Assembly: GCA_002633025.1 (NCBI GenBank)
Contig: NMRB01000762.1
Location: forward strand, 178,238-242,237
DNA from: Notospermus geniculatus
Lineage: Eukaryota > Nemertea > Pilidiophora > Heteronemertea > Lineidae
Direction of reading: 5' to 3'
Length of the DNA stretch: 64,000 bases
Positions 57,401 through 64,000 of the stretch are shown in pieces. A program made the translations under genes and the position numbers. The notes below the pieces were generated by a model, which made no database searches, was not told the origin of the DNA, and saw nothing but the letters and a program-made list of their open reading frames with translations. The stretch's first letter is position 1, and each line of letters opens with the position of its first letter.

Positions 57401-59268
57401 CAGAAGTTTGAACAGGCACAAAAGTTGAAGCTGATGGAGCAGCAAGTGAATGTCTTGAAGAAGCAACTGGGTGCTGCTGCTGCCTCTGCAGTAAGTGTAA
57501 GTTAGCAAGAGTAGCATCCTCTCCAGTTCATTTGCATATGACATAGAAACCACATTATATTACATTGACAATCAGCAACACCAAGGATGTGATGGGCAAC
57601 TCAGTGGAATCAGAATCGAGGTGTGACTTCAAGTGTGAGATGGCCCTATCTGTTATAAGTAAGGGTGCAAGCCCTTCTGAATCATATGATATTCATGCTG
57701 TAGTGATTGTAACAATTGAATCCTTCTGCAGGCGCTGAAGTCTCCTGATGATGACGCCCTCCGTAAAGAGTTGGACGCCGCTCGGAAACGAGAGGAAGAT
57801 CAGAAGAAGATAATTGCTCAACTACAGAATCAGCATACTCAGTTGGAGAAGCAAGATCGACAAATGCAACGGCCTGCGTTGGTCCGACCTGTGATACAAG
57901 TCAGCAACCTCATTGCAAGGGTGGGTTGAATTTTTATCATAGGTGTATCTAATTAGGATACAAAACATATACATGTATAACCAGTTTTTGATTTGACCTA
58001 CTTTTTCAAGGTCACAGAGGTCAAAGTTGTACAAAAGTAACGAACCTGCCACAGTTCTTCATTATTTCACTGAGCGTCTTCATATACCGGTATTGCATAA
58101 ACATGTATTAGAGGGGTACCTTAAAAATACTGAATTTCGGCCCAATCGGACATCCAATATGGCCACCAGGTGGCATAACCTGAAAATCATCCAAGTGCTA
58201 TAACTCAGGAACGGCTTGACCCAGAGTGCTCAAACTTGATATTCACCTCCCTCTAGATGACCTTTACAAGCACGTCAAATTTTGGCCTGATTAAACTTCT
58301 AATACGGCCGCCAGGTGGCATAACCCAAAAATCATCAAATGTTGCTATAACTCAGGAACGATTTGACCCAGAGCGCTCAAATTTGCTATGTGGCTCCCTC
58401 TAGGTGACCTTTATGTGCATGTGAAGTTTTGGCCCCATCGGACGTGTGGGACTGTAAACCGAGATGCCACAGGTTCTATCCCTAGCTGAGTCGCCACGTT
58501 GTTTCTCAACTTGACAGAAAGGATCAAGTGATGCACTGAATGAGATGCTCCTTGAATTCCCCAGAAAGGTTTCTGGGGAGACTGGGGTGATAATGTGAAG
58601 GCTGTGTTAAAATGGAAAGCGGGATGTAAAAGCTTCATTGATGTATCATATTAATTTCACCTCTTCGTCATTTACAGCCTGGTCAAAAAGCACCAAGTAC
58701 GACAACACCACCGACGCCACGTCTCATTGCTTCCCAACCTGTTGCGTCAACTTCCACACCTCCATCGCACCCAAGAACACCGGTTGTGAAATTAGAACCG
58801 GGCGAACCATTGGCTAAACGCATCAAGACAGAGGAAGGGTCAAAAGACCAGGAGAAGCAAGTAATTGTGATCGACGACAGTGATGAGAGTGATGGTGATG
58901 CGACCAAGGGAGCGGAGGCGGAGGATGTGAAGCCAGATTTGAACACCTTGAATCAAGCAGTGCATGGTAACAGGACAACCAAGAACGTGGTAACCTGCAC
59001 CGCTACAACGCAGACCAAACCGGTTGAAATCAACAACTCTAACCTCAAGGAGAAAGACATTACAAAACTGGATCCGTTGGAGCAAGTCGATTTCATTATT
59101 AAGCAAGCGAAGATTATCAAGGAGTCGAAAGAAAAACTGACCAAGTTACGATCAAATGTTTCTGAATTGCTTGCCCTGATCGTCCCAGATGTTGACCTCG
59201 GCGATCGGAATAACATCGATAATATTTTGGTTGAGATGATTAAGGTTAACTCGAAGAATGGAAGTTAG
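48430..59268 (+). CDS. MORC3/4-like: MORC family CW-type zinc finger ATPase (MORC3/MORC4-like)
   Basis: Fourteen exons join in phase to 2,214 nt, 737 residues: 48430-48471, 50208-50280, 50756-50888, 51079-51459, 52064-52208, 53376-53492, 53985-54076, 54733-54816, 55359-55502, 56593-56685, 57176-57209, 57395-57490, 57732-57920 and 58678-59268. MORC proteins are nuclear GHKL ATPases that dimerise on ATP binding and compact or silence chromatin; the CW finger of MORC3/4 reads methylated H3K4. The order ATPase, S5, CW, coiled coil and the start D-G-I-R-P-S-K-M-S-P-A-F fit the MORC3/MORC4 branch. About 45 residues of the S5 domain are absent from the window. The family call is very secure; orthology to MORC3 or MORC4 individually is not resolved. 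Confidence 0.93.
48952..49268. mobile_element. 317-bp inverted-repeat element in MORC intron 1
   Basis: The arms CTATAGTACGTTTAAGTCAT and ATGACTTAAACGTACTATAG continue through CTGGAGCTCGATGGGCG/CGCCCATCGAGCTCCAG: 37 bp, essentially perfect. A phrase TTGAAATTGAAC occurs twice inside. No coding capacity. Confidence 0.75.
49230..50205. repeat. TAGGCCTA-rich stretch in MORC intron 1
   Basis: TAGGCCTA and its near forms (AGGCCTAG, TAGGCCTAC) recur about twenty times here, far denser than elsewhere in the window. There is no regular period, so this is not a simple tandem array. No gene is seen in the stretch. Confidence 0.5.
50430..50643. mobile_element. 214-bp palindromic MITE
   Basis: The arms ACCGTATAGTAATACGCAAA and TTTGCGTATACGGT flank ATATTTTCGCG/CGCGAAAATAT. 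It lies between MORC exons 2 and 3. The phrases TATTCGCG and TTTTCGCGAG recur in elements around 60700-60850 and 61080-61170. Confidence 0.6.
52064..54816 (+). CDS. MORC exons 5-8: S5-like transducer region
   Basis: Residues 210-355. Exon 5 carries [12 protein letters not shown] and ends Y-K-K-S-L-R. Exon 6 restarts at [11 protein letters not shown] and contains [12 protein letters not shown]. Family members have roughly 45 residues (a Y-C-S-I-L-Y-L-K-P-R-M-Q type segment) between those points. No such exon lies in 52209-53375, although the flanking phases allow direct joining. Exons 7 and 8 ([11 protein letters not shown] and [10 protein letters not shown]) complete the domain. Confidence 0.85.
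52755..53133. repeat. Dispersed repeat with GTCTTAAA ends, copy 1
   Basis: This starts with AAGGCCTTAAAAAGTCTTAA and ends AAAGGTCTTAAATTTGGTGC then TCCACGGGCTGTAGACACC. The same sequence, with one insertion, recurs at 62738-63290 in the same orientation. GTCTTAAATTT motifs occur at both ends. No coding frame. Confidence 0.7.
53549..53572 (+). other. Candidate 24-nt microexon from an 80-bp duplication
   Basis: An 80-bp segment holding the last 21 nt of MORC exon 6, its donor and the following intron is tandemly duplicated (CGAGTTGGAG at 53472 and 53552). The duplicated intron end reads TTCTAG directly before TATCGAG, so the second copy has an acceptor, 24 nt of coding sequence (Y-R-V-G-V-Q-K-S) and a GTGAGT donor, all in phase 0. 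Inclusion would add eight residues without a frameshift. Use is not shown. Confidence 0.5.
54196..54348. mobile_element. 153-bp palindromic MITE in MORC intron 7
   Basis: The arms CTCACTGTCGGTATTGGTCG and TAGTGACAGTGAG continue through TCTCACCAAACCTGC/GCAGGTTTGGTGAGA and TGGAGCTG/CAGCTCCA. Confidence 0.65.
54930..55039. mobile_element. 110-bp hairpin MITE in MORC intron 8
   Basis: The arms AGGCCTTTCCGTTTGACGGG and CCCGTCAAATGGAAAGGTCT continue through TAAAATGTGC and GCGCCTCGCAAAC, leaving a loop of about 15 bases. Confidence 0.65.
55111..55319. mobile_element. Inverted-repeat element ending just before the CW exon
   Basis: The arms TGACCCTGTCTGGTAAAACC and GGTTTTCACAGACCCGGTCA continue through CGCCCAAAGTCGCTG/CAGCGACTTTGGCCG. 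It ends 39 bp upstream of MORC exon 9. Confidence 0.55.
55359..56685 (+). CDS. MORC exons 9-10: CW zinc finger and acidic segment
   Basis: Residues 356-434. Exon 9 reads [16 protein letters not shown], then P-E-K-W-Y-C-H-M-N, and exon 10 starts N-R-C-D. That supplies the four zinc-binding cysteines and the conserved tryptophans of a CW domain, including the W-x-W at the histone-binding face. An acidic run (D-E-E-P-E-D-E-D-D) follows. The finger is split between the two exons, just before its last cysteine. Confidence 0.93.
55890..55923. repeat. Small hairpin
   Basis: TATGTTCAGCACACCA and TGGTGTGCTGAACATA-type arms (exact: TATGTTCAGCACAC and GTGTGCTGAACATA) form a short perfect hairpin in MORC intron 9. 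The long intron (55503-56592) otherwise shows no recognised feature. Confidence 0.5.
56784..57017. mobile_element. 234-bp MITE, copy 1
   Basis: The ends AGACTCTATCACTCCAAAAG and CTTTTGGAGTGATATCGTCT are complementary, followed inward by GCAGCACCTGA/TCAGGTGCTGC and a GACGT-rich body. A second copy of almost the same length lies at 61653-61885. Located in MORC intron 10. Confidence 0.75.
57176..59268 (+). CDS. MORC exons 11-14: coiled coil and SUMO-motif tail
   Basis: Residues 435-737. Exons 11-13 encode glutamine-, lysine- and glutamate-rich heptad sequence ([20 protein letters not shown]), a dimerisation coiled coil. Exon 14 is a proline/threonine-rich tail with V-K-L-E (58786-58797) and I-K-T-E (58822-58833), both matching the SUMO-acceptor consensus, and V-I-V-I-D-D-S-D-E (from 58861), a classic SUMO-interacting motif with an acidic flank. 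A final helical part ([14 protein letters not shown]) precedes the TAG. This matches what is known of MORC3, which works with SUMO at nuclear bodies. Confidence 0.88.
57921..58677. other. MORC intron 13, no gene
   Basis: Two related phrases (ATAACTCAGGAACG, TTTGACCCAGAG, CTCCCTCTAG.TGACCTTTA) repeat at an interval of about 130 bp in 58150-58440, a degenerate direct repeat. Nothing else is recognised. Confidence 0.45.
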
Positions 59269-59333
59269 CTCTTTCCTGGGAATATCTGAAGGCCTGCACT
59301 TGCTGTGCTGCCTCCAAACAACGGGCGAGCGCA

Positions 59334-60003
59334 CAGAACGTCGGATAGTGCTTTCGGTGCCTATCGGCGGTTTAGTTAACCCTTTCCACGCCTGTACCCG
59401 GTGGTACCGGGTATAATAAAATAGTGGTGAAACGCCTATACCCGGTAGTACCGGGAACACAGAATTTTTCTAGGCAAAACCACGTCTGTACTGGTGCTGC
59501 CATCTGACGGATTTTCTGTGAACTAAAGTCTAACACTTCTACAGCTTCTGGAGGTCGTTCGAGTGTGTACTCGGATCCGTTTCGGAATGGGAGGGGCGCA
59601 AAGTCCATAGATGAGAGTTTTCTGGGAATTCCCAGATTTCCGGGAGTGGGCGCTACCAAATAAACATGGCTTTTTCGATTTGGCTTCGTTCCGGCACCTG
59701 TGCTGTTCCCGGTCCCGGTTTTACATCGAGCCATCAACAATCCTAGATTGGTTCCATGGTCTACCGCTAGGATTTGATGACAGCGATGGCGGCGGGCCGT
59801 CGTCGAATGGCAGGATTTGGGACATGACTTCTGGGGTCATGACTAATTTCCGGGAATTTTTTGAAATGGCACTCTCATCTATGAAAGTCGCAAAGTGGGG
59901 CGTTTTAGTGCATTTTCTGGGGGGCAGCAAAAGGGTTAATGGGAAAATGCGTTCAACTAACTGCCGATAGGCGCCGGTAGCACTATCGGACTTGCTGTGC
60001 GGT
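59334..60003. mobile_element. Palindromic element split by a TTAA element, in the MORC 3' region
   Basis: The arms CGCACAG..GTCGGATAGTGCT (59334) and AGCACTATCGGAC..GCTGTGCG (ending about 60003) are complementary through GCCTATCGGC. Between them lies a 564-bp segment (59376-59939) bounded by TTAACCCTTT and AAAGGGTTAA, the ends expected of a piggyBac-like element. The outer palindrome therefore seems to have been interrupted. The interior frames are unrecognised. Confidence 0.6.
59415..59420 (+). terminator. Possible MORC polyadenylation signal
   Basis: AATAAA lies 147 bp after the MORC stop codon but inside the inserted TTAA element. If used, the transposon supplies the 3' end of the transcript; otherwise the end lies further downstream. 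Confidence 0.35.
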
Positions 60004-61640
60004 CGGCCCTGACGTACCGCAGTCTGGACAAGTTCATGGAGGGCTTAATTGTCAGTTTTGTGCTCATCAGATTGAGATCAAGTTCTTAAATCTCGGCGAA
60101 GAAATTAAACTGTTCTGCGTGTTTGCTTGTGACCAGTATTGTGAAACTGCTGCTGATTTCTCTGTTTTCCATGTTGAACAAAGAGGGTGGATACCTTTCG
60201 ACGGGAGGTTAACATCCTCAAGTACGGGTATTACATGGACATTACCCGGTAATACTACGATAAAAGTTTGAAAGTGTATTTGAACAGTCGAATGTTGATG
60301 CTGTGGCATGGTATAGATACATACAGAAAGTAGAAATGAGGGGTCAAATCTGTAGTTCTAGTCATTCATGTGATGATTATTCAATGTACGTTTAAAAATA
60401 GGCCGATTTCACAAAGGGTGTTTAAGACTTAGACGCGTGTAACTTCGTCAAATGCATGGTGGAAGTGTGTGCATTTAGTGAAGTTACACACATCTAAGTC
60501 TTAAACACCCTTTGTGAAATCGGCCCAGGGTTGTTATGTTGACTAAGTCAGGGGTTAACTCTTTCAAGGCTGAAGACACTTTGTGAAGTTTTCTGGGAAT
60601 GAAAATTTTTCTCGAAGAGTTGTCAGGGATGGTGCTGATATGTAACTAAGGCAGTAAAACAGGGTTTTGTGTGATGAAAATAATGGAATATGGACTGTTC
60701 ATACCCTGAAGTGAAATATGTTCGCGAAGGGCCTGAAAATCCAACATTCCCGGGGAGAAATATTCACGGTAAAGGGCCTTATAAAAATTTTCTGCGGGGA
60801 AATATATTCGCGAGTGTCGCACCCTGAATAATGAAGAAGATCGACACCACACTTATACGGAAGTAGGAAGTTGTATATCCCGGCACGGCCTGTACTATCA
60901 GCTGCATACTGCAATGCTTGTTATGTCATGTATGTGTGAACACTCGTTCTGGGCACAAGGGAGACTCCAGGAATGACGTCACGATGGGAATCCCCATGCT
61001 GCAGTGGCCAACTGGTGCTGATGACTTATCGATATAGGATAGCGGGGAACAAAATTCGCGTTGCATATGTCGGGTGTCGACGGCATAATTTGCATTTACG
61101 GAGGAAAAATTTAGCAAGCGCCGCAGCAATTCGCGATTTTCGCAAGAATTTTTCCCTGTGAACATATTTCACTTTATAGTGAGGTTTATGGTTGCCCTGC
61201 AGGGGAAATCAACATGCTGTAATTTTGGGCTTTGAAGGTTGGACAGAGCGGCTTTCAGTTAGTCTTAACAGTGTAATCGTGGCATCGTTACTTTTGATTT
61301 CAGTATAAATTAAAGCAATACAGAAGAATCTCCCTTTATGGACACCTCTGCAAAGAGGACACCTTAAGGACAGCAAAGTAACGTTCCAAATTATCCCTTT
61401 GGTCATATGTATTCATTTTGACCTCTGTAATCAGGACGCCTCTCAATTAAGGACAGTCTGTAAGTCCAAAGGTGTCCTTGATTGAGAGGTTCCACTGTAT
61501 TTCATTCAAAAAGCATGCAAGGCCAATATCAGTGTGGTGTGTGTGTATGTGCATGCGATTAGAGTTCCGTTACTTAATACAGCATTTATATAGATTCGAT
61601 TCTAGGCGCTCCCCACAAGGAGATAGAGATTGCTGATGTA
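60004..61640. other. Intergenic sequence downstream of MORC
   Basis: No gene is seen apart from the hairpin element at 60401-60526. TTCGCG-rich fragments around 60700-60850 and 61080-61170 resemble the arms of the element at 50430. Segments near 61330-61500 (CTTAAGGACAG, GTCCTTGATTGAGAGG) recall short inverted repeats, but boundaries could not be set. Confidence 0.4.
60401..60526. mobile_element. 126-bp hairpin MITE
   Basis: The arms GGCCGATTTCACAAAGGGTG and CACCCTTTGTGAAATCGGCC are perfect, continuing TTTAAGACTTAGA/TCTAAGTCTTAAA. A truncated copy is at 8000-8057. Confidence 0.75.
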
Positions 61641-61652
61641 CAGTGTTTTAAT

Positions 61653-61885
61653 AGACTCTATCAGTCCAAAAGAGTGCAGCACCTGATGGTAGCTAGCTAG
61701 GCCTACAGCGTCACGACGTCCCACACCACATTCACATTCTGAACACCGTGACGTGACTAAAAAAAGTCCACTTGTTTCAGCGATCATGACGTCATCTCAA
61801 GTCAAGATGTCATGGAATGTAGTACGGGACGTCGTGACGCTGTACCCACCATCAGGTGCTGCGCTCTTTTGGAGTGATATCGTCT
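61653..61885. mobile_element. 234-bp MITE family, copy 2
   Basis: Ends and body match 56784-57017 (AGACTCTATCA.TCCAAAAGA, GTTTCAGCGATCATGAC, GGTGCTGCGCTCTTTTGG), with a small TAGCTAGC insertion near the left arm. Confidence 0.75.
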
Positions 61886-61935
61886 TGGCATTTATGATGT
61901 TGCATTTGGGTGGACATTCAGAAATGGTTGTTCAC

Positions 61936-62145
61936 ATTTTTGACCCTCCACCGCAAAACCAGTCGGAAGTCGCACGGAAAATGAGCCTCAACATACTGAG
62001 ATGACACCAGGAGATGGAAAGAAAGAGAATCACTCTGATTTCACAGTAGACAGACAATACTGAAATTGACAGATAATTCAGTCCCAACCTGCCAACCTCA
62101 GAGCAACTTCCGACTGGTTTTGTGGCGGAGGGTCAGATTTTTGTA
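61936..62145. mobile_element. Inverted-repeat element
   Basis: The arms TTTTTGACCCTCCACCGCAA and TTGTGGCGGAGGGTCAGATT extend through AACCAGTCGGAAGT/ACTTCCGACTGGTT. Confidence 0.6.
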
Positions 62146-62737
62146 TTAACATGATATAGGTCGTTCAGACATGATATAGGCCTATACAACTGGTTACTTG
62201 TTATTTCCTGTAGACCTTGTGCAGTGGCTCATTATGACGTCACTTCTGACCATGCCGTCCACGACAAAGTGCGCCACCTGTAGATCGCGTCATGGTTGAA
62301 GCGTTGACGACAAAGTGCACTGCGTGGGTCGCCAACGTCAATTTGACCGTCAAGACGGCGGATTTTTCCGTGATGACGTCATCTGCACATGGTCTATTCA
62401 TCGTATCCATGACGTAGGCCCAGGCCTCGTTCTGTGACGTTGCACGTTTTGCCCACCAGCTTTCTTCAGCAAAGCAATGAATTTTGCCCACCACCTTTGC
62501 ATCATTACGGCGATGTCAGCAATGGCGGACACTGTCGGAGTTAGGTCATGGAAACGATGAATACACAACTGCATAGAGTGAGTGGACCGGTTGCGCCACA
62601 AGCTTTTCATCCAGTGTCCCTGGTGTATTCAATGGGAAAAGTATGAAATCAAAACTTGGCGGGCCTACTTATTTGTTGTCACAACATTCCATCTCAAAAA
62701 CCACTGCCATGCTTGAATGTCAGTTTTTTGTCATCGC

Positions 62738-63290
62738 AGGGTGTCTTCAAGTCTTAAAAAGTTTTTTAAAGTCTTAAATTTGGAACTTCCATTTTCAAGG
62801 CCTTAAAAAGTCTTAAATTTGAGAATTTTTGTAAAAAGGTCTTCATTTTGACTTCAAGACAATTTCGGAAAAATGTTATCAGTGTTTTTTCTACCGATGC
62901 TTGTGTAGGTTATTTGGGTCAGCCTGCATGCAAGTGAATACCTGTACCAACTTAAACAGACATCATTGGTTCAATGGGAAATATCCAAAGAACGAGAAAG
63001 CACAAAAATTGACACACAAAATGATAAATATCAAGAAGTCAACTTCCAGAAACTTGCAAATTTTCGACCCCAACCAGGGTCTTCCTCAGGCACTTTTCAG
63101 TTGGAGAGACCAGAAAAGATTTTTCTGGAAGTTGACTTCTTGGTTCAATGGGAAAGATGAAAGTAAGGCTTCCCCTTCACTGCCTGACGTCCCCCAGGGA
63201 TCAGTAAGAAGAAAACAGGTCTTAAATTTTGCCGATACTTGGTCTTAAAAAGGTCTTAAATTTGGTGCTCCACAGGCTGTAGACACCCGG
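62738..63290. repeat. Dispersed repeat with GTCTTAAA ends, copy 2 with insertion
   Basis: Same sequence as 52755-53133, interrupted at about 62967-63150 by a segment whose ends TTGGTTCAATGGGAAA are directly repeated and whose CAAGAAGTCAACTTCCAGAA / TTCTGGAAGTTGACTTCTTG arms are inverted. The first copy has no such segment, so this is a later insertion. Confidence 0.7.
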
Positions 63291-63536
63291 TCATGGATGT
63301 TGTCTCTGTTTGACAGTGATTGCTGTACACGTACCTGTGTGTTTCACTTCATGCTACATTGTACATGTAACGATGTGGCTGACAATAAATTTTCTTGTTT
63401 TTTCTACACCATTGTACATTATGCCAGAGAAATAATTTTATATGAAGGTGTATCATAAATTGTAGTATTGTTATTCCTTTGGGCTACTCTACTTCTTTTG
63501 CAAGACAGATAAGTCTACTAACTACGGTAAGTGACA

Positions 63537-64000
63537 TGTCAGATAATTAATTGCCACTTCGCAATTAAGAACTGATATTGTTTGTCAATTGTACATCCAT
63601 CAGATGCAGATTTACGGGGCGCACTTCTTGTAGCCCCCCCCCCCATTGGAAAATATGTCAGATAATTAATTGCCACTTCGCAATAAAGGAGCTGGACGTC
63701 CAAGTTGTAAACACTCACTCACTGGTTCTCTATCCATGCGACGCCTGCGGTGCTGCCACCTATTGCCGGTGATATGTACTGACGTGAATATCGTGAGTGA
63801 GTTGCATTGGACCGGGCACCAGTCTAACGATCACGGGGCGTACTGGTGCTGCCACCTTCACGAAGGAATAAAACTAGTTTGCTGGCCACTGTTTGTAAAC
63901 AAACCAGTTTGTTTACAACTTGGACGTCGAGCTCCTTTAAGAACTGTATTGTTTGTCAATATTGTACATCCATCAGATGCAGATTTACGGGGTGCACTTT
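63537..64000. repeat. Direct repeat of about 90 bp, second copy split by an element
   Basis: Copy 1 (63537-63627) contains ATTAATTGCCACTTCGCAAT then TAAGAACTG and CATCAGATGCAGATTTACGG. Copy 2 has the first part at 63658-63682 and the rest from 63940 to the window end, separated by the TTAA element. Confidence 0.75.
63683..63939. mobile_element. 257-bp TTAA-flanked palindromic element
   Basis: It begins TAAAGGAGCTGGACGTCCAA and ends TTGGACGTCGAGCTCCTTTAA, with GTTGTAAAC/GTTTACAAC inner arms. The empty site in the neighbouring direct repeat reads GCAATTAAGAACTG, showing insertion at TTAA with one T lost on the left. Confidence 0.75.

Noticed and set aside
59611-59970. 119-codon open frame in the TTAA element as a transposase
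   Set aside because: No catalytic D-D-D pattern or piggyBac domain can be seen, and the element is too short to be autonomous.

Overview
The window is animal nuclear DNA. Its genes are split by many short introns with GT-AG borders (typically 100-700 bp), and the spaces between exons are packed with short palindromic elements, tRNA-derived SINEs and minisatellites. The frequent TAGGCCTA and ACATGTA words, the high repeat polymorphism and the gene content suggest a marine invertebrate. An echinoderm or hemichordate is my first guess and amphioxus or a lophotrochozoan the alternative; this is inference. Three single unknown bases (15629, 20572, 52316) mark weak spots in a shotgun assembly.

Two genes can be reconstructed, both on the + strand. 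The first (1697-46030) is a giant cadherin of 60 exons in my model, about 4,144 residues, with a signal peptide and about 36 extracellular cadherin (EC) repeats. I found no EGF or laminin-G domain and no transmembrane segment. Its first intron is 10.2 kb and is a nest of transposon remnants. From about 24.1 kb onward the gene is built from ten copies of a four-exon module (about 174 + 256 + 282 + 251 nt, intron phases 0-0, 0-1, 1-1, 1-0). Each module encodes three EC repeats, about 321 residues, and the middle linker of each module lacks the calcium-binding D-x-N-D-N motif. One module plus a flanking exon is tandemly duplicated (25.9-28.8 kb and 28.8-31.6 kb). One small exon is also duplicated (20082 and 20614), one exon carries a 2-nt frameshift (near 22520), and two broken exon copies lie in introns (38008, 42028).

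The second gene (48430-59268) is a MORC3/MORC4-type chromatin ATPase: GHKL ATPase, S5-like transducer, CW zinc finger, coiled coil, and a tail with two SUMO-acceptor motifs and a SUMO-interacting motif. Its promoter carries two E2F-type sites, and its start codon sits in a YY1-like context. One S5 exon appears to be missing from the assembly (between 52208 and 53376), and an 80-bp duplication has created a possible 24-nt microexon at 53549.

The rest is non-coding and dominated by nonautonomous DNA elements. These include a 305-bp palindromic family (3460, 19314), a 234-bp family (56784, 61653), TTAA-flanked families (15841, 47600, 59376, 63683), a foldback-like element whose arms are tandem repeats (5998-7493), and three palindromes packed end to end (9359-9840). 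The two genes are neighbours and nothing indicates that they work together.
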